Virus record (IMG/VR): IMGVR_UViG_3300006853_000473
Coordinates: 1-20,395 of that record
Strand: one strand, 5' to 3'
DNA length: 20,395 nucleotides
DNA from: a virus
How positions within the stretch are numbered: position 1 is the first letter of the stretch; each line of letters starts with the position of its first letter. The notes under the pieces were generated by a model. The model was not told where the DNA came from and did not search any database. It was given only the letters and a program-made list of their open reading frames with translations. The position numbers and the translations under genes were made by a program. This document shows positions 1 through 7,331 of this stretch, in pieces.

Positions 1-119
1 CGCGTAGTCGTGCAGGTTGGCGTAGCGCTTCCAGGGCTTGGTTCTCAGGTCAGCTCAGCAAATCTCCCTACCGCTACCGTTACCGCCTTGCCTCCCGTCA
101 GTTCTGACCCTGCCGAGTA

Positions 120-189
120 GTCACACGGCATGAACGCGACACAGCGCTAGATACGCAGCAATACGGCCCATCGAGCACGGCCGTGTGAC
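120..189. repeat. 10-bp inverted repeat with nested palindrome
   Basis: The arms are GTCACACGGC at 120-129 and GCCGTGTGAC at 180-189, a perfect inverted match separated by 50 bases. The right arm overlaps a perfect palindrome, CACGGCCGTG, at 176-185. This could be a protein-binding site or a cruciform. No function can be assigned. Confidence 0.6.
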
Positions 190-355
190 CAATCGCGCGC
201 CTACATACCTCGCCTTCTAGCCTGCGATCGTGTCCGCCACTTCGGGAGGCACCCGGCTTACCACCCACACCCCCGGTGGGAGGGGCACCTATCTCGGGAC
301 ACATTTCCCGTTTTTGACACCCTACAGGCCCCAACTAGGCCCTACTGCTGGTATG

Positions 356-379
356 CAATCTGGCAATCTGGCACACTGG
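356..379. repeat. Three tandem 8-bp units
   Basis: Two exact copies of CAATCTGG (356-363 and 364-371) are followed by CACACTGG (372-379), which differs at two positions. The array borders the most A/T-rich stretch of the left segment, ending about 100 bases before the first gene. Iteron-like or regulatory use is possible but unproven. Confidence 0.55.
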
Positions 380-475
380 CAAAACATACAGACAAATAAC
401 TAGCGAGTAATGTACTAAAGAGAGATGGGAATTGGGGTTTGGCAGTACAGGGTACAGGCCCGGCGGGCATAACTC

Positions 476-976
476 ATGCACAGGACGCCGACGACCATGC
501 ACGGTGAGATCGATCGCTTCACCCCGCTCCGCGAGCAGTCGCGCCGCCTCCAACACCTGCGCCTCGCGCTCGAACGGCAACAAGACGAGGCACGCGGCAC
601 GCGTACAGTACCCCCGCCCGATACAGGCGATCAGCGTGAGTCTCGGCGCGCCTACCGCACCCCGGTTGAATTGGCTGAGGAGCACGACGAGGATCCTGCC
701 CTCCGCGATCGCAAGCGTACCCAACCCTGGACGATGCGAGCAGTGTGGCGGCATCGGGTAGGCCCGGCGCCGACCCAGGGCCAAGCGGCGGCAGGCCATT
801 ACCTCGAACAACTGATGGATGTCCTCGATCAGCACCAAAGCGAGCAGGCCCCGCTCACGCGCTCGGAAGCTGCCTACCTCCGCCTTCAGATCCAGCGGTG
901 GTCCCTGCGCGCCGCGGGTTTAGACAAGCGGTACCTCCATCACGGCACCAAACCCGGAAGGCCACGCCGCCGATAG
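476..976 (+). CDS. Hypothetical protein, basic C-terminus (166 aa)
   Basis: I do not recognise this protein. The reading frame has G/C-rich third positions like the rest of the window and a plausible composition, so it is probably real. It is highly charged: rich in Arg and Gln in residues 10-45, acidic around residues 68-75, and ending in a basic Gly-Arg-Pro-Arg-rich tail suggestive of nucleic-acid binding. The start is uncertain: ATG 476 has no clear ribosome site, and ATG 497 has a weak AGGA about 11 bases upstream. It contains the first copy of a 28-bp direct repeat (588-615) whose second copy lies just past its stop. Its place before the terminase genes would suit a packaging-related or DNA-binding role, but this is inference only. 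Confidence 0.6.
   Translation: MHRTPTTMHGEIDRFTPLREQSRRLQHLRLALERQQDEARGTRTVPPPDTGDQRESRRAYRTPVELAEEHDEDPALRDRKRTQPWTMRAVWRHRVGPAPTQGQAAAGHYLEQLMDVLDQHQSEQAPLTRSEAAYLRLQIQRWSLRAAGLDKRYLHHGTKPGRPRRR
588..615. repeat. 28-bp direct repeat, copy 1
   Basis: Bases 588-615 (beginning AGGCACGCGG and ending AGTACCCCC) are identical to bases 989-1016, 401 bp downstream. Copy 1 lies within the 166-aa gene and copy 2 in the gap after it. The core contains the small palindrome GTACAGTAC. Confidence 0.85.
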
Positions 977-988
977 CTTGCAAGCCCT

Positions 989-1016
989 AGGCACGCGGCA
1001 CGCGTACAGTACCCCC
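989..1016. repeat. 28-bp direct repeat, copy 2
   Basis: This is an exact copy of 588-615, here in the 80-base gap before the next gene. A perfect hairpin-like repeat TACCTT-C-AAGGTA (1045-1057) follows and reaches the first base of the next start codon. It could be a recombination scar, a protein-binding site, or a remnant of a duplication. Confidence 0.85.
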
Positions 1017-1056
1017 TTCCCCTCATCCCTTTGCCCCCGCCCTGTACCTTCAAGGT

Positions 1057-1398
1057 ATGGGCGACGAATCAATCCTCTCTTCCGGCCTCCGGCGCGCCAA
1101 GCGTGCCGCGGGTCTCGGGACATCCGGCAAGGATGTCAACCTCCCCCTCGAAGGCGACATGGCTGACGCCGAGGAAACGAAGCGCAAGACCTTCGAATCC
1201 CAACAGCGTAAAGCCGTGGGCCGCCTCGGGGATCTCATCTCGGGTGATGCCTCTTCGGTCGTCGGCGAGAACGTCCGCATCGGCAAGTCGCGCGGCCTCT
1301 CGGAGTACGACGCGACGAAAGCGGCGCTCGCGAAGGTGAAGGCCCAAGCGGCGAGCCGCAAGAAGCAACCCCTCGCCGACGAGGATCCGGATTTCTGA
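1057..1398 (+). CDS. Hypothetical protein (113 aa)
   Basis: Not recognised. It is a small, highly charged, Lys/Ala-rich protein with a predicted helical C-terminal half (about residues 70-105) and an acidic final stretch. Codon use matches the neighbouring phage genes. The ATG at 1057 overlaps a 6-1-6 inverted repeat (1045-1057), whose AAGG is too close to the start for a normal Shine-Dalgarno, so initiation may be unusual. It sits where small terminase subunits are often found, two genes before the large terminase. I see no helix-turn-helix pattern clear enough to call it a small terminase. Confidence 0.65.
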   Translation: MGDESILSSGLRRAKRAAGLGTSGKDVNLPLEGDMADAEETKRKTFESQQRKAVGRLGDLISGDASSVVGENVRIGKSRGLSEYDATKAALAKVKAQAASRKKQPLADEDPDF

Positions 1399-1414
1399 GC
1401 GATGCGAGCGCGGG

Positions 1415-1636
1415 ATGTGGTTCATGTCGTCGGCAAACCTTCGATGCCCACGGTGTTCCTGGGTCTATACCGGCACTGATCGCATCGCGGCGGTCACCGC
1501 GCTTCAGACCCATCTCCATTCGCATCCGAAGCTCGATCACGCCGAAGCCTTCTTGGCCGGAGTGACGCAGAACGATCGCCGCTTCCTCCGGTCCCTCAAG
1601 CTCGCCCCCGGCGCGCTCGACGATTTCGACGCATGA
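1415..1636 (+). CDS. Small Cys2-His2 zinc-finger-like protein (73 aa)
   Basis: Residues 11-37 hold Cys11-x2-Cys14 followed by His33, His35 and His37, with spacing compatible with a single C2H2-type zinc finger; the second half is acidic and unrecognised. It could bind DNA or protein, perhaps assisting packaging, since its stop overlaps the large terminase start by four bases (ATGA, 1633-1636), which implies translational coupling. The start may be ATG 1415 or the in-frame ATG 1424; the latter has GGGATG roughly ten bases upstream. Function beyond zinc binding is not known. Confidence 0.7.
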   Translation: MWFMSSANLRCPRCSWVYTGTDRIAAVTALQTHLHSHPKLDHAEAFLAGVTQNDRRFLRSLKLAPGALDDFDA

Positions 1637-3222
1637 CTGTCGCCGCCCCTACCCTCCTGAGCCAATTACCGGCGGCGATCATCCCATCGGGCTTCATCCC
1701 CGGTGAGACGCCGCTGATTTGGACCGTCAACCCGAACACCGGGCAATCGGTCCCCTTCTACACCCCGACTGAGAAGCAGTGCGAGCTGCATTTCGCCACG
1801 TCGCGCAACGTGTTGTACGGGGGACGCGCAGGCACCGGGAAATCGGTCGCCCTCCGCATGGATGGTCACCTCCGCTGCCTGACGCAAGCCGGGTATCGCT
1901 GCCTCCTCGTGCGCCGGTTGATGACCGAACTGCGCGATACCCATTTGGACAAGCTGCAAACCGAAGCCGAAATGATCGGCGGCCGGTACCGGGCGAGTGA
2001 AACCACCGTCGTTTACCCCAAGGGATCGCGCTTCCGCTTCGGGCACGTCGAAGATGACCAAGCCCTGAAGCAGTACTTGTCTTCGGAATTCGATTGCATC
2101 TATTTCGACGAACTCGCCACCTTCACCGAGTTCATGTTCCGGTTCCTGTGCTCGCGCCTCCGCAGCTCGAAGACATCCGGCAACATCCCGATCACCCGCG
2201 CCGGGTCCAACCCTGGCGCCGCATGGATCCCTGACTACTACATCAACAAGGACGTCGATTCAGAACGCGATCCGGCCTTTCACCCGGATAACTATCACTT
2301 CATCCCGGCGACGATCGCGGACAACCCGCACGTCGATCAGAAGGAATACAACCTCCGCCTCGATGCGCTCCCCACTGAAGCCCTCCGCAAGATGTACCGC
2401 GACGGCGATTGGCAGGCGGTCGAGGGCCAATTCTACGAAGAGTGGCGCGAGAAGAAGGCATGGGGCGAAGACATCATGCCGTGGCATGTCATCGAGGAGT
2501 TGCCGTACTTCAAAGGTCTCCCGTGCCTCATCACGTCGTGGATCGAAATTGTCCGTGCGATCGATTGGGGGTATTCAGAGGAGGAACCAGGGGTGTGCAT
2601 TTGGTTCGCGCTCCTTCCTGACGGGTCCGCGATTGGCTTCCAAGAGTACAAGTTCACCAAAACCAAGCCGGAAGATGTTTCCGTCGCGATCCGCGATATG
2701 TCGCGCTTCGATCCGCATCTCCACAACCGCAAAGGCCCGATGAAGATCCGGTACACGGTGGGCGACCCTTCGATGTTCGCCCATCGCACCGGAGAATCGA
2801 TTGCGGAAACCTTCGCGAAGCGGAAGCACGGTGCCATTTCGATGATCGAAGGCGACAACTCGCACCCGGCGGGCTTCACGCGCGTCCATAGTTGGCTCAC
2901 GACCGAATTTTTCAGCACGCGCCCCTACCCTGCCCTCCAATTCCTCCGCCCGTCCTCGTCGCACGGGTGGTCAGGGTGCCCGTACGCCATCAAAACCTTT
3001 CCGACACTGACCAAAGACAAATTGGATCCGACGAAGATCGGCTCTCACCAACCCGATCACGCCGCGGACGCCACCAAGTACTTCTGCATGTCGCGGCCGA
3101 ACCCCTCGCGGAAACCCACGGGCCTCAATCTCCAATCTCTCCCGCCCGCAATTCGCGCGGCAATCACGAAGGGACACCAAACCCGTTTACCCCTAGGCGT
3201 AGAATCGGTACGAAAACGATAG
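1633..3222 (+). CDS. terL: Terminase large subunit
   Basis: This is the ATPase and nuclease that cuts concatemeric phage DNA and pumps it through the portal into the prohead. The N-terminal ATPase has Walker A (GGRAGTGKS, residues 63-71), Walker B (IYFDE, 156-160) and a downstream SNPG coupling-type motif (192-195). The C-terminal RNase H-like nuclease shows the expected acidic residues: Asp311 in AIDWGY, Asp378 in VGDPS, and Asp475/Asp479 in DHAADA. At 529 aa it is a full-length terminase. The start overlaps the preceding gene's stop by four bases and there is no strong ribosome site, so it is probably translationally coupled. The portal gene follows after 27 bases. Family assignment is firm; the packaging strategy (cos or headful) cannot be told. 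Confidence 0.95.
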   Translation: MTVAAPTLLSQLPAAIIPSGFIPGETPLIWTVNPNTGQSVPFYTPTEKQCELHFATSRNVLYGGRAGTGKSVALRMDGHLRCLTQAGYRCLLVRRLMTELRDTHLDKLQTEAEMIGGRYRASETTVVYPKGSRFRFGHVEDDQALKQYLSSEFDCIYFDELATFTEFMFRFLCSRLRSSKTSGNIPITRAGSNPGAAWIPDYYINKDVDSERDPAFHPDNYHFIPATIADNPHVDQKEYNLRLDALPTEALRKMYRDGDWQAVEGQFYEEWREKKAWGEDIMPWHVIEELPYFKGLPCLITSWIEIVRAIDWGYSEEEPGVCIWFALLPDGSAIGFQEYKFTKTKPEDVSVAIRDMSRFDPHLHNRKGPMKIRYTVGDPSMFAHRTGESIAETFAKRKHGAISMIEGDNSHPAGFTRVHSWLTTEFFSTRPYPALQFLRPSSSHGWSGCPYAIKTFPTLTKDKLDPTKIGSHQPDHAADATKYFCMSRPNPSRKPTGLNLQSLPPAIRAAITKGHQTRLPLGVESVRKR

Positions 3223-3249
3223 CGAAGATTTCGCGAAAGTCATCCGATC

Positions 3250-5412
3250 ATGGCCGAAATGTCCGCCAACGACGAACCCGCCACCGAAGGCCCGTCTTCC
3301 ATTTCCACGGATGAGGGCGACGGCAAGCGCGGGAATCGTACCGCCAAACTCTTGCGCTCCGGCATCGACTCGTGCCGCCGGTTGCGCCGCGAACTCGTCG
3401 ATCGCTGGCAAGACAACGTGGCGTTCCGGACCGGCCGCCCGTTCAACGAAACGCCCGACACCGATACGGTCAACATCCCGGCGGATTGGTCGCGCACCAA
3501 GAACAAGCAGGCGCAGCTCTTCGCGGTCCTCCCCGATCTCAAGCTCCGCTCGCGCAACCCGAAGTTCCAACCGCTCTCCCCATTGGCCTCCGCCGCTCTC
3601 AACTTCGAGATGCGGGAACGGATCCACGCGGAATACCCGATGGATGAGTGCGGCGGCGACGTCATCAACGCTGCGGGCCTCATGGCGGCGCGCGTCATCT
3701 ACACCGCGGTCTTCGGTGATCCGCAAAAGGTACCCGTTGGCGACGTCACCGGGATCCCGCCCGAAGACTTGGAACAGATGATCGCGGGCGATCTCATTCC
3801 TACGGAAGAAGTGCGGCCGACGCTGTACGAGTGCTACGACTTGGAGCGCGTCTCGCCCGCTCGCCTCCTGTGGCCGGTCGAATTCCGCGGGTCGAATTGG
3901 CAGAAATCTCCCTGGCTCGGGCACGACGGGCACATCGCGATCGAAGAGGCGCGGCGCCGCGGGTGGGTGGATGACGACTACGAACCCGAAGAGGCGGGCG
4001 AGACAACCGTCGATGAATTGCTGTCGGATGAAGATCACGAACTCAAGCTCCTCCCCTCCGGCCGCTACCTCCGGTACAGCGAACTGTGGTACCGCGCGGC
4101 CTTCTACGACGCGACTGAGCGTCACCCGCGCAAACTTCGCCACATGGTTTTCATCGACGGGATCGATGAGCCTGTCGTCGACGAAGATTTCGCGTGGCAA
4201 GAATGGGTAGAGGGGAGCGAGGGTGAGCCTCCCTCCCCACAGGCCCCACAAGGCGTTCCTCCGTCGTCGGGTCGCTATATCGGGATGACCGATTTCCCGA
4301 TCAAGGTCCGCACCCTCACCTACATCTCGGATTCCGCGATCCCGCCATCCGACTCCGAGATGGGCCGCCCGCAAGTGAAGGAGATGATTCGATCGCGCTC
4401 GCAGATGATTCGGCAGCGCGAGCATTCCCTCCCGATCCGCTGGTTCGACGTGAACATGGTCGACGAGGAGATCGCCGCCCAACTACGCGCCGGGGTCATG
4501 CAGGACATGATCCCGATGAACGGGCCGGGCAGCAACGCGATCGGCGAAGTGGCGCGTGCCAACTATCCGCGCGAGAACTTCGAGTTCATGCGGATCTTCA
4601 ACACCGATCTCGATGAAACGTGGTCGATGGGCGCCAACCAGATGGGCATCGAGGCCCCTGGCGACCAGTCAGCGACGGAAGCGAAGATCGTCCAATCTTC
4701 CGGCAACGTCCGCATCGAATACGAGCGATCGAAGTACCTGTCGTTTTACGTGGAGTGTGCCCAGGGTGTGTTTGCCCTCATGCAGCTCTTCTCCGATTAC
4801 ACCGATTACGTTGAGGTGATCGGGGATAACGGGGTACGCACGCTCCAACAGTGGAACAAGGACAAGATCCCCGGCGATTGGATCTTCGAAGTCAAGCCGG
4901 ATGCGGCCGTCCGCGTCGATATCAATCAGCGCAAGCAAGAAATCCTGAACGTCTACAAACTCCTGCGCCGCGATCCGCTGATCAACCCGAGCGCGGTGAT
5001 CATGGAACTCTGCGAGGTGTACGGGCTGGATCCTGCGCGGTGGATCGCGCCGCCGAAAGAAGAGAAGCCACCGGCGCCGAACATCCGTTACTCGTTCAAG
5101 GGCGACGATACCCTCAATCCGTTTGTCATTGCGTTGATTCAGAAAAGTCCGAATCCCGTCACCGCTCAGGACATCGCCCAGGCGAAGGCACTCTTGACCG
5201 ATGCCTTGTCGATGATGCCGCAGATCGCCGAAGCGGTGCCCGGCGCGGTGAAGGATCCGACCGCCGAAGCGCGGCAGAAGGCCGACGCGAAGAATCAGCC
5301 GCATCCCGGCCCGGCTGCGACCGTCCAGCCCCTCAATCGCCGCTATGAAACGTCCGAAGACGCCGCGGGAACCGTGACCCAGGCCGCCGGTCCGCAAGGA
5401 AGTGCCCAATGA
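3250..5412 (+). CDS. Portal protein (720 aa)
   Basis: The portal forms the dodecameric ring at one capsid vertex through which DNA enters and leaves and to which terminase and the neck dock. Assignment rests on its position directly after the large terminase, its size (720 aa, like the long portals of P22-type podoviruses) and a portal-like sequence: a charged N-terminus, a region around residues 199-226 with the pattern RVSPARLLWP...SPWLGHD, a long helical middle, and a charged, Pro-rich disordered C-terminus from about residue 650. An in-frame ATG at 3259 is an alternative start. A perfect palindrome TTTCGCGAAA (3229-3238) lies in the short gap before it. The stop overlaps the next gene by four bases. 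Confidence 0.88.
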   Translation: MAEMSANDEPATEGPSSISTDEGDGKRGNRTAKLLRSGIDSCRRLRRELVDRWQDNVAFRTGRPFNETPDTDTVNIPADWSRTKNKQAQLFAVLPDLKLRSRNPKFQPLSPLASAALNFEMRERIHAEYPMDECGGDVINAAGLMAARVIYTAVFGDPQKVPVGDVTGIPPEDLEQMIAGDLIPTEEVRPTLYECYDLERVSPARLLWPVEFRGSNWQKSPWLGHDGHIAIEEARRRGWVDDDYEPEEAGETTVDELLSDEDHELKLLPSGRYLRYSELWYRAAFYDATERHPRKLRHMVFIDGIDEPVVDEDFAWQEWVEGSEGEPPSPQAPQGVPPSSGRYIGMTDFPIKVRTLTYISDSAIPPSDSEMGRPQVKEMIRSRSQMIRQREHSLPIRWFDVNMVDEEIAAQLRAGVMQDMIPMNGPGSNAIGEVARANYPRENFEFMRIFNTDLDETWSMGANQMGIEAPGDQSATEAKIVQSSGNVRIEYERSKYLSFYVECAQGVFALMQLFSDYTDYVEVIGDNGVRTLQQWNKDKIPGDWIFEVKPDAAVRVDINQRKQEILNVYKLLRRDPLINPSAVIMELCEVYGLDPARWIAPPKEEKPPAPNIRYSFKGDDTLNPFVIALIQKSPNPVTAQDIAQAKALLTDALSMMPQIAEAVPGAVKDPTAEARQKADAKNQPHPGPAATVQPLNRRYETSEDAAGTVTQAAGPQGSAQ

Positions 5413-6002
5413 AAGCCGTAATCCTCGCACTCACCCTCGCCTTGACCGCGGCATGCGGCCCCATTTACCCGGCCGCCCTCCTCCCCGCGCGGATCGAGAT
5501 GGCGCGCACCTCGGGGTTGTTCCTCGGTGACCCGCGCCACATTCAGGGCCGATCACACGAATGGGCGCTCGAACCTCTCGTCGCGTTTGCCAAATCGCGC
5601 GGCGTCGAAGTGTCGTTCGATGGTACCGGCGGGATGACACATGATCGCTTGGCAGGTGCCTACTCCCGTGAATGGAATGTGATCTTCATCAACTTGGACA
5701 TCTCGACGAATTTCCAAGTCAGTACGCTCGCGCATGAGATCGCCCATTCGATGTTGGAACCCAAGATCGGCGTGGAAACGGCGGAAGTCCTCGCCGAAGC
5801 GATTGCATTCTTCGTGATGCAGAAGATCGGCCTCGATACGGCGGTCGAGTCGTTAAAATACATCGCGCGCTACCCCGCCGACATTCGCGATCGTGTCCTG
5901 ACGTTCCGCGATCGTGAGATCGAAGAAAAATCGACCGCGATCGCTGCATTCATCCTCCCGTATCGCCCGAAGGTGCAACCGCATGGCTCTTCCGCTCATT
6001 AA
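5409..6002 (+). CDS. Secreted or lipoprotein zincin-like metallopeptidase (197 aa)
   Basis: An N-terminal hydrophobic segment (residues 3-15) is followed by Cys16, giving a signal peptide with a possible but weak lipobox (Thr at -3). Residues 107-113 hold the zinc-binding HExxH motif (HEIAH, 109-113), and a glutamate-bearing helix follows at residues 125-135 (AEVLAEAIAFF), the arrangement of gluzincins such as the ImmA/IrrE and ArdC C-terminal domains. It therefore probably binds zinc and may cleave protein. It sits between the portal and scaffold genes, overlapping the portal stop by ATGA. Possible roles are a cell-envelope protein altering the infected host, an ejected protein, or a maturation protease. 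An exported enzyme in a head module is unusual. The substrate is unknown. Confidence 0.72.
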   Translation: MKAVILALTLALTAACGPIYPAALLPARIEMARTSGLFLGDPRHIQGRSHEWALEPLVAFAKSRGVEVSFDGTGGMTHDRLAGAYSREWNVIFINLDISTNFQVSTLAHEIAHSMLEPKIGVETAEVLAEAIAFFVMQKIGLDTAVESLKYIARYPADIRDRVLTFRDREIEEKSTAIAAFILPYRPKVQPHGSSAH

Positions 6003-6270
6003 TACCGCCGCTGCTCTCGCGATCGGCGAGCCGTGTGTCGTCCACTCCGGTACCGGCAACGTCTCCGTCGTCATCACGTGCAGGTGCCATCCCGAGAACG
6101 TACCGATGGTGCTCAAGGGCGCTGATTGCGGCGCGCTCTGCCTCAATTGCGGGAATGTGTATCAGATCGTGAAGGCGGAGTACGACGTTCGCTTCCACGA
6201 AGGCGGGATCCCGCTCGTCGGCGTCGCGGTCGTTGCTCGCCAGTCCAAAGAATCCTCAATCGATGCCTGA
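5983..6270 (+). CDS. Small zinc-ribbon-like protein (95 aa)
   Basis: Five cysteines at residues 33, 35, 49, 53 and 56 (CRC, then CGALCLNCG) form a zinc-ribbon-like cluster in the middle of a small beta-rich protein. I do not recognise the family. I chose ATG 5983 over an upstream in-frame start at 5914 because it has GAAGGTG at 5969-5975 with seven bases of spacing, and because the longer version would overlap the previous gene by almost 90 bases with an Arg/Ser-rich shadow sequence. The gene still overlaps the preceding one by 20 bases. Role unknown; likely an accessory head-module or regulatory protein. Confidence 0.68.
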   Translation: MALPLINTAAALAIGEPCVVHSGTGNVSVVITCRCHPENVPMVLKGADCGALCLNCGNVYQIVKAEYDVRFHEGGIPLVGVAVVARQSKESSIDA

Positions 6271-6339
6271 ACCCGCCTCAACCCTTTGGATCCCTTTGGT
6301 AAGGTCTGATCTCAGAAGCGAAGATAAGGCGAAACGCTC

Positions 6340-6708
6340 ATGAATTACGTCACCACGCGCGTCATTCCGACGACCAAACAGGTTCATCAGCCAGCCGCGG
6401 CGACCGCAGCGGTTGTGACGGTCGCGGCACCGGGAGCAAAGCGGCGCACGGTCATCTGTCTCATCGCGTACTCCTACTCCGAGGCCCCCGCCGCGGGTAC
6501 GGGCTTACTCACGATCACAGACGGCGGCACGACGATCGCGGTGTTCAGCATCACCGCGGCCGGTCCGGGGTTTGTGGTCTGCGAGATCCCGGCCAACGTG
6601 AATTCGGAAGTCGTCGCCACCCTGGCATCGGGCGGCGGCACGAGTGTCGCCAAGCTCACGGTCCACTCCTACAACGAACCGGAGGCGCCGAACGTCGCGG
6701 TGAGCTAA
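6340..6708 (+). CDS. Small beta-rich hypothetical protein (122 aa)
   Basis: The sequence is rich in Ala, Thr, Val and Gly in alternating hydrophobic strands, with no transmembrane helix and a single Cys pair unlikely to bind metal. This is the look of a small virion component such as a decoration or head-fibre protein, but I recognise no family. ATG 6340 has AAGGCG eight bases upstream. The 69-base gap before it carries no obvious terminator. It lies in the accessory block between portal and scaffold; the next gene starts three bases after its stop. Confidence 0.65.
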   Translation: MNYVTTRVIPTTKQVHQPAAATAAVVTVAAPGAKRRTVICLIAYSYSEAPAAGTGLLTITDGGTTIAVFSITAAGPGFVVCEIPANVNSEVVATLASGGGTSVAKLTVHSYNEPEAPNVAVS

Positions 6709-6711
6709 TCG

Positions 6712-7248
6712 ATGCCGATGTACGACAGAACATGCGCGAACGGGCACCTCAAACGCGACTGCTTCGAGCCGATCGCGTGCGAACTCGAACCGCTTTGCTC
6801 CGAGTGTGGCGAGCCGATGCGCCGCGCACTCGTGACGGGCGGGAAATCGAGCGCCGTTCGCGACGACAGCATTCCCGGCGGACTTTGGATACGGAATGGT
6901 CTCTGCAATCCCGACGGTACGCCCCGTCGCTTTGACTCGTTCACAGAGATCCGCCGGGAAGCTCAAAAACGCGGCCTCACCAATGCGGTAGAGCACGTCA
7001 CGGATCCCCGATCAGGATCCGACAAATCCGTGCATACCTCGCGGTGGACCGCAGCCGACACCACCAACTACGACGATCCCGCGATTCGCGACGAGCGGCG
7101 CCGGGCGACCGCGGCGTGGTTGGGTGTGTCGATGGATGAATACGACCGGATTACGAACCCCCCACCGGCTGATGCATTGCCGATGGATGACGTCGAGTTC
7201 GCGATTCGGCAGGAAGTCAGTCAGTACATGCTCGCGCAGTCTGACTAA
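6712..7248 (+). CDS. FmdB-type zinc-ribbon protein (178 aa)
   Basis: The N-terminus has the FmdB-like zinc-ribbon signature: a YD-x-x-C-x-x-G-H start (Cys8, His12) followed by Cys29-x2-Cys32-Gly. Such N-terminal ribbons are common in small phage proteins near portal and scaffold genes, where their role is not established. Residues 40-178 are hydrophilic and charged, with no motif I recognise. The initiator may be ATG 6712 or ATG 6718 (second Met). It follows the beta-rich gene with a three-base gap and precedes the scaffold gene by 83 bases that hold no recognised signal. Confidence 0.75.
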   Translation: MPMYDRTCANGHLKRDCFEPIACELEPLCSECGEPMRRALVTGGKSSAVRDDSIPGGLWIRNGLCNPDGTPRRFDSFTEIRREAQKRGLTNAVEHVTDPRSGSDKSVHTSRWTAADTTNYDDPAIRDERRRATAAWLGVSMDEYDRITNPPPADALPMDDVEFAIRQEVSQYMLAQSD

Positions 7249-7331
7249 CAGCTCGCGCATCGAGGCACGGCGCGATACCAACGGCCTCTTCGCGGTGATT
7301 CGGCCGCGACACCAAACCGAAAGTAGGAACC

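Larger units (their letters stand above)
1..475. other. Non-coding left segment upstream of the terminase region
   Basis: I see no convincing gene here; the open frames on either strand have low-complexity or shadow-like translations. The segment holds a 10-bp inverted repeat (120-129 and 180-189), a perfect 10-bp palindrome (176-185) and three tandem 8-bp units (356-379). Bases 380-440 are the most A/T-rich stretch nearby. Its position just upstream of the terminase genes is where cos or pac packaging sites, or a late promoter, often lie. That is inference; no known site was recognised. A TTGACA hexamer at 314-319 lacks a matching -10 box at the usual spacing. Confidence 0.5.

Noticed and set aside
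98-334. 78-codon reverse frame in the left segment
   Set aside because: No ribosome site, poor composition and opposite orientation to every supported gene.
314-345. Possible sigma-70 promoter from a TTGACA hexamer
   Set aside because: No reasonable -10 hexamer lies 16-18 bases downstream, so a promoter cannot be supported.
335-838. 167-codon reverse-strand frame over the first gene
   Set aside because: It runs opposite to all supported genes, overlaps the better forward frame, and shows no recognisable motif or ribosome site.
1057-1398. Small terminase subunit
   Set aside because: Position fits, but I could not see a convincing helix-turn-helix or oligomerisation pattern, so it is left hypothetical.
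3193-4482. 429-codon reverse-strand frame within the portal gene
   Set aside because: This is the usual antisense shadow in GC-rich DNA; the portal frame has clear support and no gene is expected on the reverse strand here.
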